Positions 19,380-29,928 of a DNA stretch of 64,000 nt are shown piece after piece. Source of the stretch: Symbiodinium natans. Lineage: Eukaryota > Sar > Dinophyceae > Suessiales > Symbiodiniaceae. The notes beneath the pieces were generated by a model that worked only from the letters and a program-made list of their open reading frames with translations, was not told the DNA's origin and ran no database searches. The first letter of the stretch is position 1, and every line of letters starts with the position of its first letter. The stretch lies in NCBI GenBank assembly GCA_905221605.1, contig CAJNDS010000435.1, positions 805,730 through 869,729 of the forward strand, written 5' to 3'. A program made the position numbers and the translations under genes.

Positions 19380-19468
19380 ATAGGGGTCGGAAGAATTACA
19401 AATAGTATTCTGTAAAACCCCCCCCCCCCCCAAAAAAAAAACGCGTATTCTTTTTTCAGGCCCCTATA
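19378..19468. mobile_element. MITE-like element, family H
   Basis: Left tataggggtcggaagaatta and right gtattcttttttcaggcccc plus tata are near-complementary, around a poly-C/poly-A centre. A related end occurs at 14205-14222. Confidence 0.5.
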
Positions 19469-19819
19469 TATGACCCTAAGCCCTAGACCCTTGAAACCAT
19501 AAACCTCCAATGCCAAGCATCTAGCCCTCAGGTTTTGTCAATCTTCTTCAGACTTGGTCCCTACAGCCTATCCCAACAGGGGACCCCATGTTGGAAAGCC
19601 CCTGCACACGAATACTCCTTGAAGGAGGATTGTAGGCAAACTGCCCTCGAGTCCTCTACCTGGCCGGTTGTAAGTTGAGGTCCCTTGCTTGGTTAGCGTT
19701 CGGGTTTTCGGGTTCAGTGTCATAAAACGGTTTGGGGTTTAGGGTTTTGGGGTAGACACAAACATCGAAACCGACCTGAAACGCTTGTGAAATGCTGTGA
19801 TAACTCCACCTCACACCAG

Positions 19820-19851
19820 GGTACGCCAAGACGGGACCGTAATTTCGCCAG
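19820..19851 (+). CDS. candidate short exon
   Basis: Between acctcacaccag and CGCCAG|GTGGGC. Frame VRQDGTVISP. The frame continues open as GGHELYFPDWG if the donor is not used. Confidence 0.3.
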
Positions 19852-20022
19852 GTGGGCATGAGCTGTATTTCCCTGATTGGGGGTCAGGGGATCATCCTAA
19901 ACCGTAAACCTGAAAGCGTAAAGGGTTAGCCTTTCAGCCTTGTCGCTCCTAGGAACGAGGACATTAAAAAAACTTGTGCAGTTCCCCCAGCCCCAAGCCC
20001 ACTGCTAAACTAGAATCTCCAG

Positions 20023-20079
20023 GGGTGCCTCTCAGATCCCTTTTCCCGACGACAGGCGTGGGAGATTATTTGGTTTGGT
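20023..20079 (+). CDS. candidate exon
   Basis: After ctagaatctccag. Open frame GCLSDPFSRRQAWEIIWFG. Confidence 0.35.
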
Positions 20080-20188
20080 AGGGCCTCAGAAAATAAACCA
20101 TAGCCCCTAATCCCCGAAGCCCTAAACCGTAAACCCCCAACCCCAAATGCCAAGCCCAGCCGACCTAACACCAACTTAAAGCGGCCAG

Positions 20189-20250
20189 TTTTTCGGGCAC
20201 CTAGCCTCGCATGAAGCTATACCCGCCATATGCTGCACATCCAAAATGTG
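20189..20250 (+). CDS. candidate exon
   Basis: After cttaaagcggccag. Open frame FFGHLASHEAIPAICCTSKM, then TGA. Confidence 0.3.
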
Positions 20251-20350
20251 ATATGAAACTGGGGAGTCTAACATAACTTCCACTCCACCCTAAACCTTAG
20301 ACCTTAGACCTCAACTCTAAACCCTAAACCCTAAACCCGCAACCCTAAAC

Positions 20351-20432
20351 CTGGCCAAGGTGGGCCTGGAGCCTGATAAGGAGGAGCCCTGCCAGCGGGC
20401 GGAAACACAACCGAGTAGCGGTAACCTCTTGG
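20351..20432 (+). CDS. candidate exon
   Basis: Open frame LAKVGLEPDKEEPCQRAETQ then PSSGNLLG between CCCTAAA (left) and TTTAGGG (right) repeats. If the AG of ccaag is the acceptor the exon starts at 20360. Confidence 0.4.
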
Positions 20433-20542
20433 GGATTGTAGGGTTTAGGGTTTAAAGTTTGGGGTTTAGGGTTTAGGGTTTAAAGGTGTAGGGTTTAGGG
20501 TTTAGGGGGGTCTATCGCTAGGGACTAAAGGGTTGTCTTAAG

Positions 20543-20632
20543 GGTCTGGAGGTTCGACGCCTCAGTGCCTATAGGGATTTAAAATCGGTTTCGGGCCTTT
20601 GGTCGATGATTTGTTGTCAGCATTCTTGCTAG
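20543..20632 (+). CDS. candidate exon ending in a stop
   Basis: After gttgtcttaag. Open frame GLEVRRLSAYRDLKSVSGLW then SMICCQHSC and TAG. Confidence 0.3.
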   Translation, partial: GLEVRRLSAYRDLKSVSGLWSMICCQHSC

Positions 20633-20942
20633 CGAATGCGGCAGACTCCCGAAAGTTAATACAGAATCTTCCCTAACAAGCTTGACAAGCACGGAAGTTG
20701 TAACCACGGTTGGAGTCTTGGAGGGTCCACATGGCTTTAGGCCTAAGGGTTGTAGGGTTTAGGGTTGTAGTCAGGGTTTCCAAAATCCCAAGTTTTCCGG
20801 GTTGGGCAGGCGTTTGGGGTTCTCCAGCTCAGGGGAGAGAGTTGGCATTTTGTTCAGCTTGTTCTAAATTATTTATGGGGTCTCCATTACGGTGTACTTC
20901 TTCTATGTCTAAGTTTAGGGTACCAAAACGGCCCAGAGTTTT

Positions 20943-21036
20943 GAGCCGCAACACTGGGCTGCAGGCGAGGCTCAAAGCTTTGCGACCCAATGACACTTGT
21001 AGGCATCTCCTACTGAAAGCCCTTCACGTCCGCTGA
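20943..21036 (+). CDS. candidate terminal exon
   Basis: Open frame LSRNTGLQARLKALRPNDTC then RHLLLKALHVR and TGA. An internal acceptor ggctgcag at about 20964 is possible. Confidence 0.3.
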
Positions 21037-21469
21037 TATGGGGTTACAGTAGTGTTTAGGGTTTATAGGCTTATGATTTGTAGTCATGGTTGGCGTTTAA
21101 GCCTTAAAGATCCCAAAGCCCACATCAACCTCCGGCGGGCGAAAGGGGTCTCTTGGCACCATGGCTTTCTAAGACACCAGGAGCACCGTCAGATGTACAG
21201 ATACACGCCCTGCCCTCAGCAAGCCGGCACCGTCCGCTCTGAGTCTACAAAGGCCCGTGGCTGAGGCTTTAGGGTTCATTATAGGGTTTAGGACTTAGGG
21301 TTTAGAGTTTCGGGTTTAGGTTTTAGGTTTCAGGGTGACGGGCACGCAAGCAAGCTTCTGCGAAGTCCACTAAGCACCATTCATGAAAACCCTAAACCCT
21401 AAACCCCCAAGCCTGAACCCCAAACCCTCAACCCTCAGCCCTCAGCCCTAAGCCCTACCAACCCAAACC

Positions 21470-21540
21470 AGGCACAACAACTTCAATCCTGGAGAGCGAC
21501 GCTTGATCGCAATTTGCTGTCAGGGTGCAGTGCTGTGGGG
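21470..21540 (+). CDS. candidate exon
   Basis: Open frame QAQQLQSWRATLDRNLLSGC then SAVGQ between telomere-derived repeats on both sides. Confidence 0.3.
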
Positions 21541-21753
21541 CAGACACACCCTAAACCCTAAGCCCTAAATCCTAAACCCCAAACCCTAAAACACCCTAAC
21601 CCCTAAACCCTCGGCCTCGACTTTCACAATTCCTAAAGACTTCAGACTTGAGCCGTGGCCCCCCACTTAGGGTTTCGGGTTTAGGGTTGAGATAGAGTTT
21701 AGTAAGATGTCTTGGATCGAGGAATTATCTAGCTGAGGGCTGAGGTTTCCCTA

Positions 21754-22264
21754 ACACACACAGACACACACACACACAGACACACACACACACACACACC
21801 CACACACCCACACACCCACACACCCACACACCCACACACCCACACACCCACACCCACACGCACACGCACACGCACACGCACACACACACACAGAGATAGG
21901 CAGAGAGACAGAGAGAGGGAGAGACAGAGAGATGGAGAGACCGAGAGACCGAGAGACAGAGAGACAGAGACACAGAGACACAGAGACAGAGAGACACAGA
22001 GACACAGAGACACAGAGACACAGAGACACAGAGACACAGAGACACAGAGACACAGAGACACAGAGAGGCAGAGAGGCAGAGAGGCAGAGAGGCAGAGAGA
22101 CAACGAGACAGAGAGACAAAAAGACAGAGGGGCAGAGAGACACAGAGACACAGAGACACACAGAGACACGCAGAGACACACAGAGACACACAGAGACGCA
22201 CAGAGATAAGAGACACAGACAGACAGACAGGCAGGCAGGCAGGCAGGCATCAGGCAGACAGGCA

Positions 22265-22308
<44 letters not shown>

Positions 22309-22331
22309 TACAAATAGACACACACACACAC
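21754..22331. repeat. CA / CAGAGA compound microsatellite
   Basis: About 580 bp of (CA)n, CACACACC, CACAGAGA and GGCA units. It generates 160-220-codon ORFs in several frames on both strands, all low-complexity and rejected as genes. Confidence 0.95.
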
Positions 22332-22461
22332 CTGAAAACACTCACTCGCCCTGCTGCGCAAGAAATAATCTAAGGCGTACAAGCCTCCAAGCCTATGCCC
22401 ATGCTCCCAGCAGACGAGTCAGTCGATCAACTTGTTGCTTTCTAGTTTCACGGTTTCGGAG

Positions 22462-22540
22462 TCGAGCAAGCAATTGACCTGTTCCACCCAAAGCCAACCT
22501 TGAGTCCCCCACTCGAGGCAGGCTTGGAAGATTTGGCGAG
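22462..22540 (+). CDS. candidate exon
   Basis: After tttcacggtttcggag. Open frame EQAIDLFHPKPTLSPPLEAG then LEDLAR, running into a (GA)n tract. Confidence 0.35.
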
Positions 22541-22816
22541 AGAGAGAGAGAGAGGGAGAGAGACACATGTGCTGTTAGTGTAGGTTCCCGCACCACTAAG
22601 GGGCGTTATGAGTTTAAACAATAGAACCAAAGATGCGCAGGTTTGGGGTTCCCTGCCTCGCTTCCATGAACCCTCCTCGCAACTGGCGCTGCGTGTGATC
22701 AGCGGTCTTGTTTTTCCATATTGAGTTCTAGTGACTCCTACCACTGTTGACAATAACCCGAAGGCCCTGAACCCTTAAAGATCCCTCAAGCAGAAGAAAC
22801 CCTAAGCTCGTCCCAG

Positions 22817-22893
22817 GAATCGCGCGAAACTATCGCTGGCCCGAGGAGACGAATGCCACTTTGTCGGATCGAGAATCTCAAAAAGAACACTGA
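22817..22893 (+). CDS. candidate exon ending in a stop
   Basis: After gctcgtcccag. Open frame IARNYRWPEETNATLSDRES then QKEH and TGA. Confidence 0.35.
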
Positions 22894-23282
22894 TGGACTA
22901 GGCCTAGATCCTAAACTCAGATTTGCCCAAATATCTTTTAGCATCCCGTCAAAGTTTTTGTGGGACCCGCCTCTATTACTTGTATTTCCACTTTTCCTGT
23001 ACTTTTGACTTGAAGGTTCGCGGAGTGGAGGTTACGATACGTCCTGTCGGAAGTGGTTTTTGAAGGGTTACAGGGCTTACAGTAGTTAATGTTTAGGGTT
23101 TGGGGCTGTAGGGTATACGGGGTGTATTATAGGGGTACAGGGATTACATCGCAGGATCGAAGGCTGTTATAGAGGGTTTATCGGGCTTTTCGGGTCGTTT
23201 GTCAGGGGTTTGTTTGCAGATTTTCAAGTTCTATATGGGCCCTATGTCCTTGTTCTAAACGCGCTCTGCACCAATTTTTTAG

Positions 23283-23444
23283 GTTCTGCGCACTGCACGT
23301 TTGTTAGAATGGCGTTGTTTGTTGCCCCGAGGAATGGTTTGGGCAGAAACAAAAGAACGGCCATTTTGGCAGATTGAGCGCAAGAGAAGATCAACAATTT
23401 CGACCAACACTATTACCTATGAAACGTGTGCAGTGTCACAATAG
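23283..23444 (+). CDS. candidate exon, 53 codons to a stop
   Basis: Preceded by tctgcaccaattttttag. Open frame VLRTARLLEWRCLLPRGMVW, AETKERPFWQIERKRRSTIS, TNTITYETCAVSQ, TAG. Contains ggccattttggcagattgag, which shares the GCCATTTTGGC core of the dinoflagellate spliced leader. Confidence 0.45.
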   Translation, partial: VLRTARLLEWRCLLPRGMVWAETKERPFWQIERKRRSTISTNTITYETCAVSQ

Positions 23445-23809
23445 ACCTGTAACCCTACACTGCTCATCGACATGTGCTTTTTACAAGGCCCCCAAACGCC
23501 CCCCCAGCTACCCTAAACCGAGCCTTTTAAATCCAGACACCTGTTACGAACCCAAATTCAGCCAAGCTTTAAAGTATGGGCCCTTGAGCCGTTTTGGGGC
23601 AGAGAAGATGAGAACCCTTGAAAAGGGTATTGCGGGCCCATACTGGGAAGCCATCTCCAACCTCCAAACCCCAATACCCCCATTACCCCAAAACTGCAGC
23701 CTTAAAGCCTCAACGCCTAGTCCCGAAACCCGAAACCCGAAACCCGAAACCCGAAACCCGAAACCCTAAACCCTAAGCCCTAAGCCCTAAGCCCTAAGCC
23801 CTCGCCCAG

Positions 23810-23882
23810 AGCGACAAGTTCCGCTTTGGTCTTGGCCAGGGTCAGGCGCAGGCGACGCGGGAGTGGGTGGGCATCGGGGGAG
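23810..23882 (+). CDS. candidate exon between mirror arrays
   Basis: After CCCTAAG repeats and ctcgcccag. Open frame SDKFRFGLGQGQAQATREWV then GIG, followed by a TTTAGGG array (23890-23955). Confidence 0.45.
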
Positions 23883-24077
23883 GGGGGGGTTAGGGTTTAG
23901 GGTTTAGGGTTTAGGGTTCAGGGTTTAGGGTTGAGGGTTTAGGGTTTAGGGTTTTGGGTTCGGCTTTTGTGGGTTGGGGGGTCAGTGGGTTTAGGGCTTG
24001 GAGAGGGGGGGGGGGGGGTTAGGCTTTCAGGCAGACGGAGACCTCGGATGTCTTGAAGGCAGGTTTCTCTCTATGAG

Positions 24078-24124
24078 GCGTTCACCATTGAGGATGCTCT
24101 AAGTCCTCAGCCACCACAAGTTGC
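24078..24124 (+). CDS. candidate exon with GTAAGT donor
   Basis: Between ggtttctctctatgag and GTTGC|GTAAGTACTT, the most canonical donor in the window. Frame AFTIEDALSPQPPQVA. Confidence 0.5.
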
Positions 24125-24178
24125 GTAAGTACTTACTAGTCGAGTAGTAGGTGGCCTTCAACGCTTTTTTGGTTACAG

Positions 24179-24349
24179 TTCCCACAACTCGAAACCCTGG
24201 TCGTCAGAAAGCTGGTATGCTCGCTCCTGAAATGGGCCTTCCCAAGGAAAGGGGTGCCCCTCAATATGCCCAAGATAGCGATTGGAACCCGCGAATTGGG
24301 TGCCCAGACTTTTCGGAAACCCCAACTTACCCCCAAACCCCTGAATCTA
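24179..24349 (+). CDS. candidate exon, ~57 codons
   Basis: Preceded by acgcttttttggttacag. Open frame PTTRNPGRQKAGMLAPEMGL, PKERGAPQYAQDSDWNPRIG, CPDFSETPTYPQTP. If real, the intron after 24124 is only 54 bp. Confidence 0.45.
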
Positions 24350-24442
24350 AAGTACGCTTTAACCCTGAACCCTAAACCCTAACCCTATAAACCCAAAACC
24401 CCAAGACTGGGTCACTTAAGGGCGAAGTGCTCCATGTCCCAG

Positions 24443-24483
24443 GAAGGTGCCGGCGCGAAGGCCGCCGAAAGCTCAGCGTCTAC
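24443..24483 (+). CDS. candidate short exon
   Basis: After gctccatgtcccag. Frame EGAGAKAAESSAS, then GTGCTC. Confidence 0.25.
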
Positions 24484-24690
24484 CGTGCTCTAGGGCTGGG
24501 GGTGTTAGGCCTCATGGTTAGGGATTTTGCTGGGTTTTGAGTTCGGGGTTTAGGGTTTTGGGTTAGGGGTAAGGGTCTAGGGTTTAGGGTTTGGGGTTCG
24601 ATCTGTCTGATGTCATCAGGGCAAAGCAGGCTATAAGCCCTAAACTTCCCATTTCTAATACTAAAACCCGATCGGCCCCACACACCTCAG

Positions 24691-24818
24691 CTGGCAGCAT
24701 TGACTCTGCACCCTGCGCTGTTTCTAAGACCTTCACCTGTGAATTCTTGGGAATCGCTTTTTTTGTCCTAAGAAGCAGCTTAAATCATGTTGTTCCTAGG
24801 GTTCCAAGTTCAGCATAG
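24691..24818 (+). CDS. candidate exon ending in a stop
   Basis: After cacacacctcag. Open frame AGSIDSAPCAVSKTFTCEFL, GIAFFVLRSSLNHVVPRVPS, SA and TAG. The second part is hydrophobic. Confidence 0.35.
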
Positions 24819-24839
24819 TTCAATGTTTGCCACTTGCAG

Positions 24840-24899
24840 AGGTCCTGAATTGGGATGTCGAAGACGACGGCTGCTCGGCTTTGGAATCGGGTGCATCGG
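24840..24899 (+). CDS. candidate exon
   Basis: Between gtttgccacttgcag and ATCGG|GTGCTT. Open frame VLNWDVEDDGCSALESGAS. Confidence 0.4.
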
Positions 24900-25000
24900 G
24901 TGCTTTAAAACATAAACCCTACAGACCCTATAAACCCTACAAGCTCGAAAGCAGAAACTCTAATAGAAAGCCTAAAGGCCCCGTAAGCCCCGTCAACTAG

Positions 25001-25046
25001 CACCTCTGGCTGTTGCGGTGGTTGAGGGCTCCATGCGCTGGAACCC
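25001..25046 (+). CDS. candidate short exon
   Basis: After cccgtcaactag. Frame APLAVAVVEGSMRWN, then a poly-C tract. Confidence 0.25.
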
Positions 25047-25147
25047 CCCCCCCCAAGTCTGAACCTTTTTGGGGCGTATGCTAGGGTTTATTGAGGTTTT
25101 AGGGCTTTTTTGTAGGGTTCATCGGCTTGTTTAATGGGGCTTAGCAG

Positions 25148-25238
25148 TCCCCGGAATCCTGTCGCCCGCCTGCCGAGGCACCGTGAAAAAGACCCGCATC
25201 GTGCAAAAGAACCTCCAGGCCCGTTCGAGGGGTCCGAA
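25148..25238 (+). CDS. candidate exon
   Basis: After ggggcttagcag. Open frame VPGILSPACRGTVKKTRIVQ then KNLQARSRG. Confidence 0.35.
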
Positions 25239-25269
25239 GCCCCCCCCCTCGGTTCAGGGTTTATGGGGC

Positions 25270-25367
25270 TGGGATGTTCCCCCTTATACTAACAGTCCTT
25301 AATAGGGATCATAATAGGGGTGCTTTAATCCCTATTAAGGACTGTGAGCATAAGGGGTAACATCCCA
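25270..25367. mobile_element. MITE-like element, family B, copy 3 (best preserved)
   Basis: Left tgggatgttcccccttatac and inner acagtccttaatagggat; right side the near-complement attaaggactgtgagcataa and catccca. Flanks tttatgggg(c) and tttatgggc give a probable 8-9-bp target duplication. Confidence 0.85.
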
Positions 25368-25644
25368 ATTTATGGGCGTTGATGGGGCTGATCAAGGTTT
25401 ATAGGGTGTTTACGGGGCGTTGAGGGTTAGCTTTTCATCTTCCCCGTTCCCCTTTTGCTTGGGGTGCTGGAGCCCTGGCTGCATGAATTTGGTGTGGGTT
25501 GAGAGGTGTTGCACCTCAACGTTTGTAAAGGCCTTATATAAACCTTGTGGACCTTGTAGCGTAGGTAACCTTCAGCCTTCTTTGGGTGCGCATCATCCCC
25601 ATGTAATCCCAAAGGATATACCTTACTCCGTTAACGGATCTTAG

Positions 25645-25716
25645 GAAGCGGCTGGTTCAGTACGAACCTCTACGACAGACCCTAGAATCGCTAGAAGCCC
25701 CGACAGAAAGCCGCAG
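25645..25716 (+). CDS. candidate exon
   Basis: Between aacggatcttag and GCCGCAG|GATTTG, a GA-type donor. Open frame KRLVQYEPLRQTLESLEAPT then ESR. Confidence 0.4.
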
Positions 25717-25826
25717 GATTTGGGACGTTTAGAGATTCCAGCCGAGTTTTAAAGACAGGATGGCAAATGGTTTAGGAATTAGGGGTGACACCGGCCAAGC
25801 CTTAAAGGCATTGGGCTCCCTTACAG

Positions 25827-25882
25827 TGGACCCGACTGGCCGAACGCTCCCATACCTTTGACTTGTGCCCACCTGATACCAG
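25827..25882 (+). CDS. candidate exon
   Basis: After tgggctcccttacag. Open frame WTRLAERSHTFDLCPPDT(R), ending ACCAG|AATTTA; the frame stays open beyond. Confidence 0.35.
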
Positions 25883-26045
25883 AATTTATGAGCGCCCACA
25901 TCCCCAAATCCGAAGCCCTAAACCTGATAAACCCTAAACCCCAGGCTTTGCAATGCTTTGCAATAGTATACCGTTGCTGCCCGTCAAGATGGACTCCCTG
26001 AACCCTGAAGCCTAACCTGACAAGCCTACTGGCCCCTTGGCACAG

Positions 26046-26103
26046 GACTACCGGGATGTGCAACATCCGAAGGCCCGCAAGCAGAGCTGGGCTTTGCCCT
26101 TGG
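26046..26103 (+). CDS. candidate exon
   Basis: Between cccttggcacag and CCTTGG|GTTTAA. Open frame DYRDVQHPKARKQSWALPL. 26110-26830 downstream holds AT microsatellites (26480-26580) and telomere-derived repeats only. Confidence 0.4.
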
Positions 26104-26833
26104 GTTTAAAAGGTGAACGGTTTGTTTAGGCTGTAGAAATATGGGCTTTAGGCTTCAGGGGTGTAGGATTTAGTAAGCGCTTGCGTGGTTTATTGGTTTG
26201 GATTCTACGCCCCGCCTAGCAGGCCTTGCGTGCCGGGTCCCCGCCCCCCTTCCCCCAAAAAAAGAAAACCCTAAAGCCCGCAGCCCCAAACCCATTGAAC
26301 CAAGTCTGCACTTCAAAATCTTAAAGCTCAAGGTCCCTGAGCATGTATATAACTAGGGTTAATCGTACTCTACATGAGGTTATGTCTGGTTAGAGCCACA
26401 GCTCTCCTACTTCTAGCCTATTCAAAGGGTACACTGACAAAGATTAAGTTTAATCGTAGTGAACCCTACTTTCAACGCTTTCTTATAAGTACTCGAATAC
26501 TGAGGTGTTTTTTTCTACTTGTGACTATACATATAAATAGAAAATGAATGAATAATATGTACATATATATATATATATCCTGCCTATAGCACCACTTCTA
26601 AGTGCCTCTGCATCTCCAACCCTCCCAAACCGCCTGGAACCCCCCGACACCCTTGCTGAAGCCCCGGCTTCGATGCACCTAACACTTTAGGGTTCCTACT
26701 TAGGGTTTAGGGTTTAGGGTTTAGGGTTTGGGGTTCAGGGAGTTGGGCCCCCTAACCCCCTGCCCCCTTGCTTCATCCGAGATTCAACCTTAGAGTCTTG
26801 AAACCCAGAGTCTCTAAAGCCCTACAACCTCAG

Positions 26834-26941
26834 TAGTCCCGTGACAGATCTACCAGAAGATGCATCAGAAGCAGGGCGAACCTCTGGCGCATTTTGTGCT
26901 GCTGGTTTGGAGGGGGACACAGGGCATGGGAAGGATTCGAG
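26834..26941 (+). CDS. candidate exon, 36 codons
   Basis: Between cctacaacctcag and TCGAG|GTTTCG. Open frame SSPVTDLPEDASEAGRTSGA, then FCAAGLEGDTGHGKDSR. Confidence 0.45.
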
Positions 26942-27060
26942 GTTTCGGCTTTGAGGCTTTTGGGCAATTGGGCTTTGGGGCTTTCGAGCTTTGGGCTTTT
27001 GGGCTTTGGGGCTTTTGGGCTTTGGGGCTTTGGGGCATTGGGGCTAAGGCGAAAAGTTTT
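26942..27060. repeat. degenerate GGGCTTTTGGGC tandem repeat
   Basis: About ten units of gggcttttgggctttgg. It creates glycine/phenylalanine/leucine ORFs in two frames that I reject. Confidence 0.75.
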
Positions 27061-27410
27061 GGGATTTGGGTCTGAGTCTGAGTTGTGGGTCACGCATTGA
27101 CTGGACAACTCAGGGTGGTAGACATGGAGTTTAGGTTAGGGGGTGTCTGCTCGGCTGAGCCCTCCCCCCCATCCTCCCCCGCCCCGACCCACCCAAAGGC
27201 GTAATTGGCCTTAGTCCTGCAGGGGGGAAGAAGGGGGCTAAGAGGGAGGGGGGAAGAGATGTAAACAGGATTGAACGAATCGGAAAGCAACCAGTACGTA
27301 TGACATGTACATGTATACATAGTAGATATGCATATGTATATGTATGTTATACATATGTGCATGTTGGTTTAGGGCTCCGGGCTCAGAGGCTTAGCTATTC
27401 AACAGCTCAG

Positions 27411-27513
27411 CTTGGCCAAGAGAGCGTTGGGGCACCGCCAGGCCAACGGGCCCCCCATCGACCCAGAGTACCGGTTCGGTATCAAGCAGCGCCCTCGAGC
27501 CATTTGTTGCAAG
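27411..27513 (+). CDS. candidate exon
   Basis: Between attcaacagctcag and TGCAAG|GTTTTA. Open frame LAKRALGHRQANGPPIDPEY then RFGIKQRPRAICCK. One of the more protein-like islands; family not recognised. Confidence 0.45.
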
Positions 27514-28014
27514 GTTTTAGGGCTTAGAAGGGCCGGGATTGGGTTTGATCTTGTCAGTTCTGGAATGGCTCCTTTTTGTGTGTCCCTGCAAGAATACTGT
27601 CCCGTGTGCTTGGAGTACTCAAAACTGGACAAACTTGGACAGGGGCTTATTCTCGGAAACACACATGTTCCATGTTCGTTCGAGCGCGGTGGTTGATAGT
27701 TTGAGCCAAGGTTGGGTGGTGAGGGGAAGAGAATGCACTACTCTTGTAAAAAAGACCTTGAATTGAAAGACCCTGCAGGGAGTGGGACCAAGCCTTAGTT
27801 AAGAGACTTCGAACCTACATAATAAGTTATTATGCTTGTAGCCCCAATAAGCCAATGATAAGGGACCCCTTAGAACTCTACTTATAAGACTGCCTCCTGG
27901 TCGAGCGAAGAAAGACGAAGCCCTTGTGAGTCCCTTTTCGGTGCGGAGTCCTTTTGACAAGAGATTCTATTACCAAAAGGCAACTAAACGCGATCCTGGG
28001 CCCTAAACCCTCAG

Positions 28015-28136
28015 CTGATTCTGGAGTACCAGCCCGCCACTTTCTCCCCCTGCGTGTCCTCCAAAAGCCCAGCTACTTCTGAGCTCTTAGTGGCAGCAGA
28101 AATGGAGGCAGTGGGTATGCTGGAGCTGTGTGGAAG
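28015..28136 (+). CDS. candidate exon, 40 codons
   Basis: After CCCTAAACCCTCAG. Open frame LILEYQPATFSPCVSSKSPA, then TSELLVAAEMEAVGMLELCG. Ends before aaattgagtaagg. Confidence 0.45.
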
Positions 28137-28251
28137 AAATTGAGTAAGGTACCCTACATGTTTGATTCGAGGGGTCGATAAAGGCAACGGTACCTGGTTC
28201 CGTATCCCCGAAACCCTAAACCCTAGATTCCTAGATGTCCCAGCACCTCAG

Positions 28252-28342
28252 CCCGAAAGCACAAAACCAAGACGACAAGCATCGCCTAGCTGCCCGCGTG
28301 TCGAAAAGCCATAAGCGCTTCTGCAAGGTCCGGGATCAGTGA
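28252..28342 (+). CDS. candidate exon ending in a stop
   Basis: After cagcacctcag. Open frame PKAQNQDDKHRLAARVSKSH then KRFCKVRDQ and TGA; strongly basic. Confidence 0.35.
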
Positions 28343-28540
28343 CTACACCGCCAAGAGCTGCATCCAGGGGCTTGGAAGCCTAGCATAGCCTGGACCTCCC
28401 AAAAGGCTCCTGGGGTTTTAGGGTTAAGCCGTGCATCCCTACTCCCGACAAGCACCTCAGCTGGTTCATGTGGGTTCTCAAATGCTCTCAAAGTACGTGC
28501 TGGGCCCCTAGGGCCATTAGTGTTTTTTCATGTCCCGCAG

Positions 28541-28595
28541 CGGGTTTCACGAGCCATGCTTGTCTGCCAGCCTTGGAGGCTGCACCCGAAGATTA
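28541..28595 (+). CDS. candidate exon
   Basis: Preceded by gttttttcatgtcccgcag. Open frame RVSRAMLVCQPWRLHPKI, then TAGG. Confidence 0.35.
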
Positions 28596-28763
28596 GGTGA
28601 TACACGCGCATGCCTGCTCTTTCGACGGGTCTGGGGTCGCAGGTCAAAGCCAGGCTTTAGAGTTTAGCATCTGGGGGTTCAGGGTTCAGGGGCCAGGTGT
28701 TTGGGTTTTAGGGCTTTTGGTGTTGGGGGTGCAGGCTTACAGGGCCCCAAAAACACGAAGCAG

Positions 28764-28832
28764 CACCTGAAGCCACCCAGGTACTATAGCTTGGAAGACC
28801 AGCTTCCAGACCAGGAGCCAAACTTCCTGCAG
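28764..28832 (+). CDS. candidate exon
   Basis: Between aacacgaagcag and CTGCAG|TTTAGG. Exactly 23 codons: HLKPPRYYSLEDQLPDQEPN then FLQ. Confidence 0.4.
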
Positions 28833-29304
28833 TTTAGGATTTGGGGTTGTGGGTAGGCCTTTCCCCCCAACTCCAGCTTCCCTAAACCGTTTCGGTTTTG
28901 GAGTTTTGCGGTTCAGGGTTGAGTTTAGGGGCTCATTTTTTTGTTGACTTTTTTTTCGGTTGAGGCTCGTCTACGGGGTGTGTCACTCCGAGTTAAAAGG
29001 GAGTGATACAGGTGCCTAACTTGGCCTTAGCTGAATCAGCATACCAAGGGCCCCCTCCTTGCAGAAGCCCCTAAGTCTGGGGATTGTTTTCAGAGGTTTA
29101 GGGTGTAGGGTTAGGGTTTGGGTTGTCGGGTTTGGGGTTCTAGGGCTGCCAGGGTTTACGAGGGCAGTCGGGTCTGGCTCCTGCCTGTCTTAGATTTCAA
29201 GGCGTGTCCCTAGGCTCTAAGCCCCGGGACCCAGACACCGTAAGCCCCGAGCCCTAAAGCGTGTCAATGCCTCGAGAGGGTTTCCCTAACCAAACCCTAA
29301 TCCC

Positions 29305-29388
29305 TAATCCCTAAACCCTAAACCCTCAACCCTAAACCCTAAACCCTAAACCCTAAACCCTAAACCCTAAACCCTAAACCCTAAACCC
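29305..29388. repeat. telomere-type array (CCCTAAA)n
   Basis: Twelve near-perfect units, followed by an island with the open frame AFEVQLLAPWAHLA (29399-29445). Confidence 0.9.
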
Positions 29389-29481
29389 TGCCTCAGCTTT
29401 TGAAGTTCAACTCCTAGCGCCTTGGGCCCATTTGGCTTAGAGTGGGCTTAGGGGTTTAGATTTTAGAGATCAGGGTTGCAG

Positions 29482-29557
29482 GCTTAACGAATCTAAATGG
29501 GCATGGATTTGTGTAGTTCATCATCGTTATAAGGGTTGCGAAGATTTAGTTATGTAG
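29482..29557 (+). CDS. candidate exon
   Basis: Between gatcagggttgcag and ATGTAG|GTGCCG. Open frame LNESKWAWICVVHHRYKGCE then DLVM. The frame stop TAG is cut by the proposed donor. Confidence 0.4.
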
Positions 29558-29928
29558 GTGCCGTGGGCCGTTCCACAACGCAAGGCACTTCACGTAAACT
29601 CCTACGCCTCTCCTGAACCAACAAGCCGAAACCCTATAGCCCGGACGCCCGAAGCTTAACACGACATCCTAAGCCTAAATCCCATAGCGCCTGGCCCGGA
29701 ATCCCCCCCCAGCCCTGGACCCTTCGACAAAAACTTGTTGAAACCCATGAACCTGAATCCCCAGTTCGGCCCCTGATGGCCCAAATCCCTCGAATCCCAA
29801 AATCATGGAACCTCAAACCCTAGAACCCTAAAACGCCAGAACCTACAACCTTAAGAACCCTAGAATGCCAGAACCTTTAAACCTAAACCCTAAGCCCTAA
29901 ACCCTAAACCCGAAACCCCAGAACCTCT

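Noticed and set aside
21725-22477. Several 160-220-codon ORFs on both strands
   Set aside because: They are translations of a CA/CAGAGA microsatellite (CVCVSLCL and RDTETQRH repeats).
24031-24062. Additional exon ADGDLGCLEG before exon 24078
   Set aside because: The implied intron would be 15 bp, too short for splicing.
26830-27108. ORFs of 68-92 codons
   Set aside because: They consist largely of the GGGCTTTTGGGC tandem repeat.
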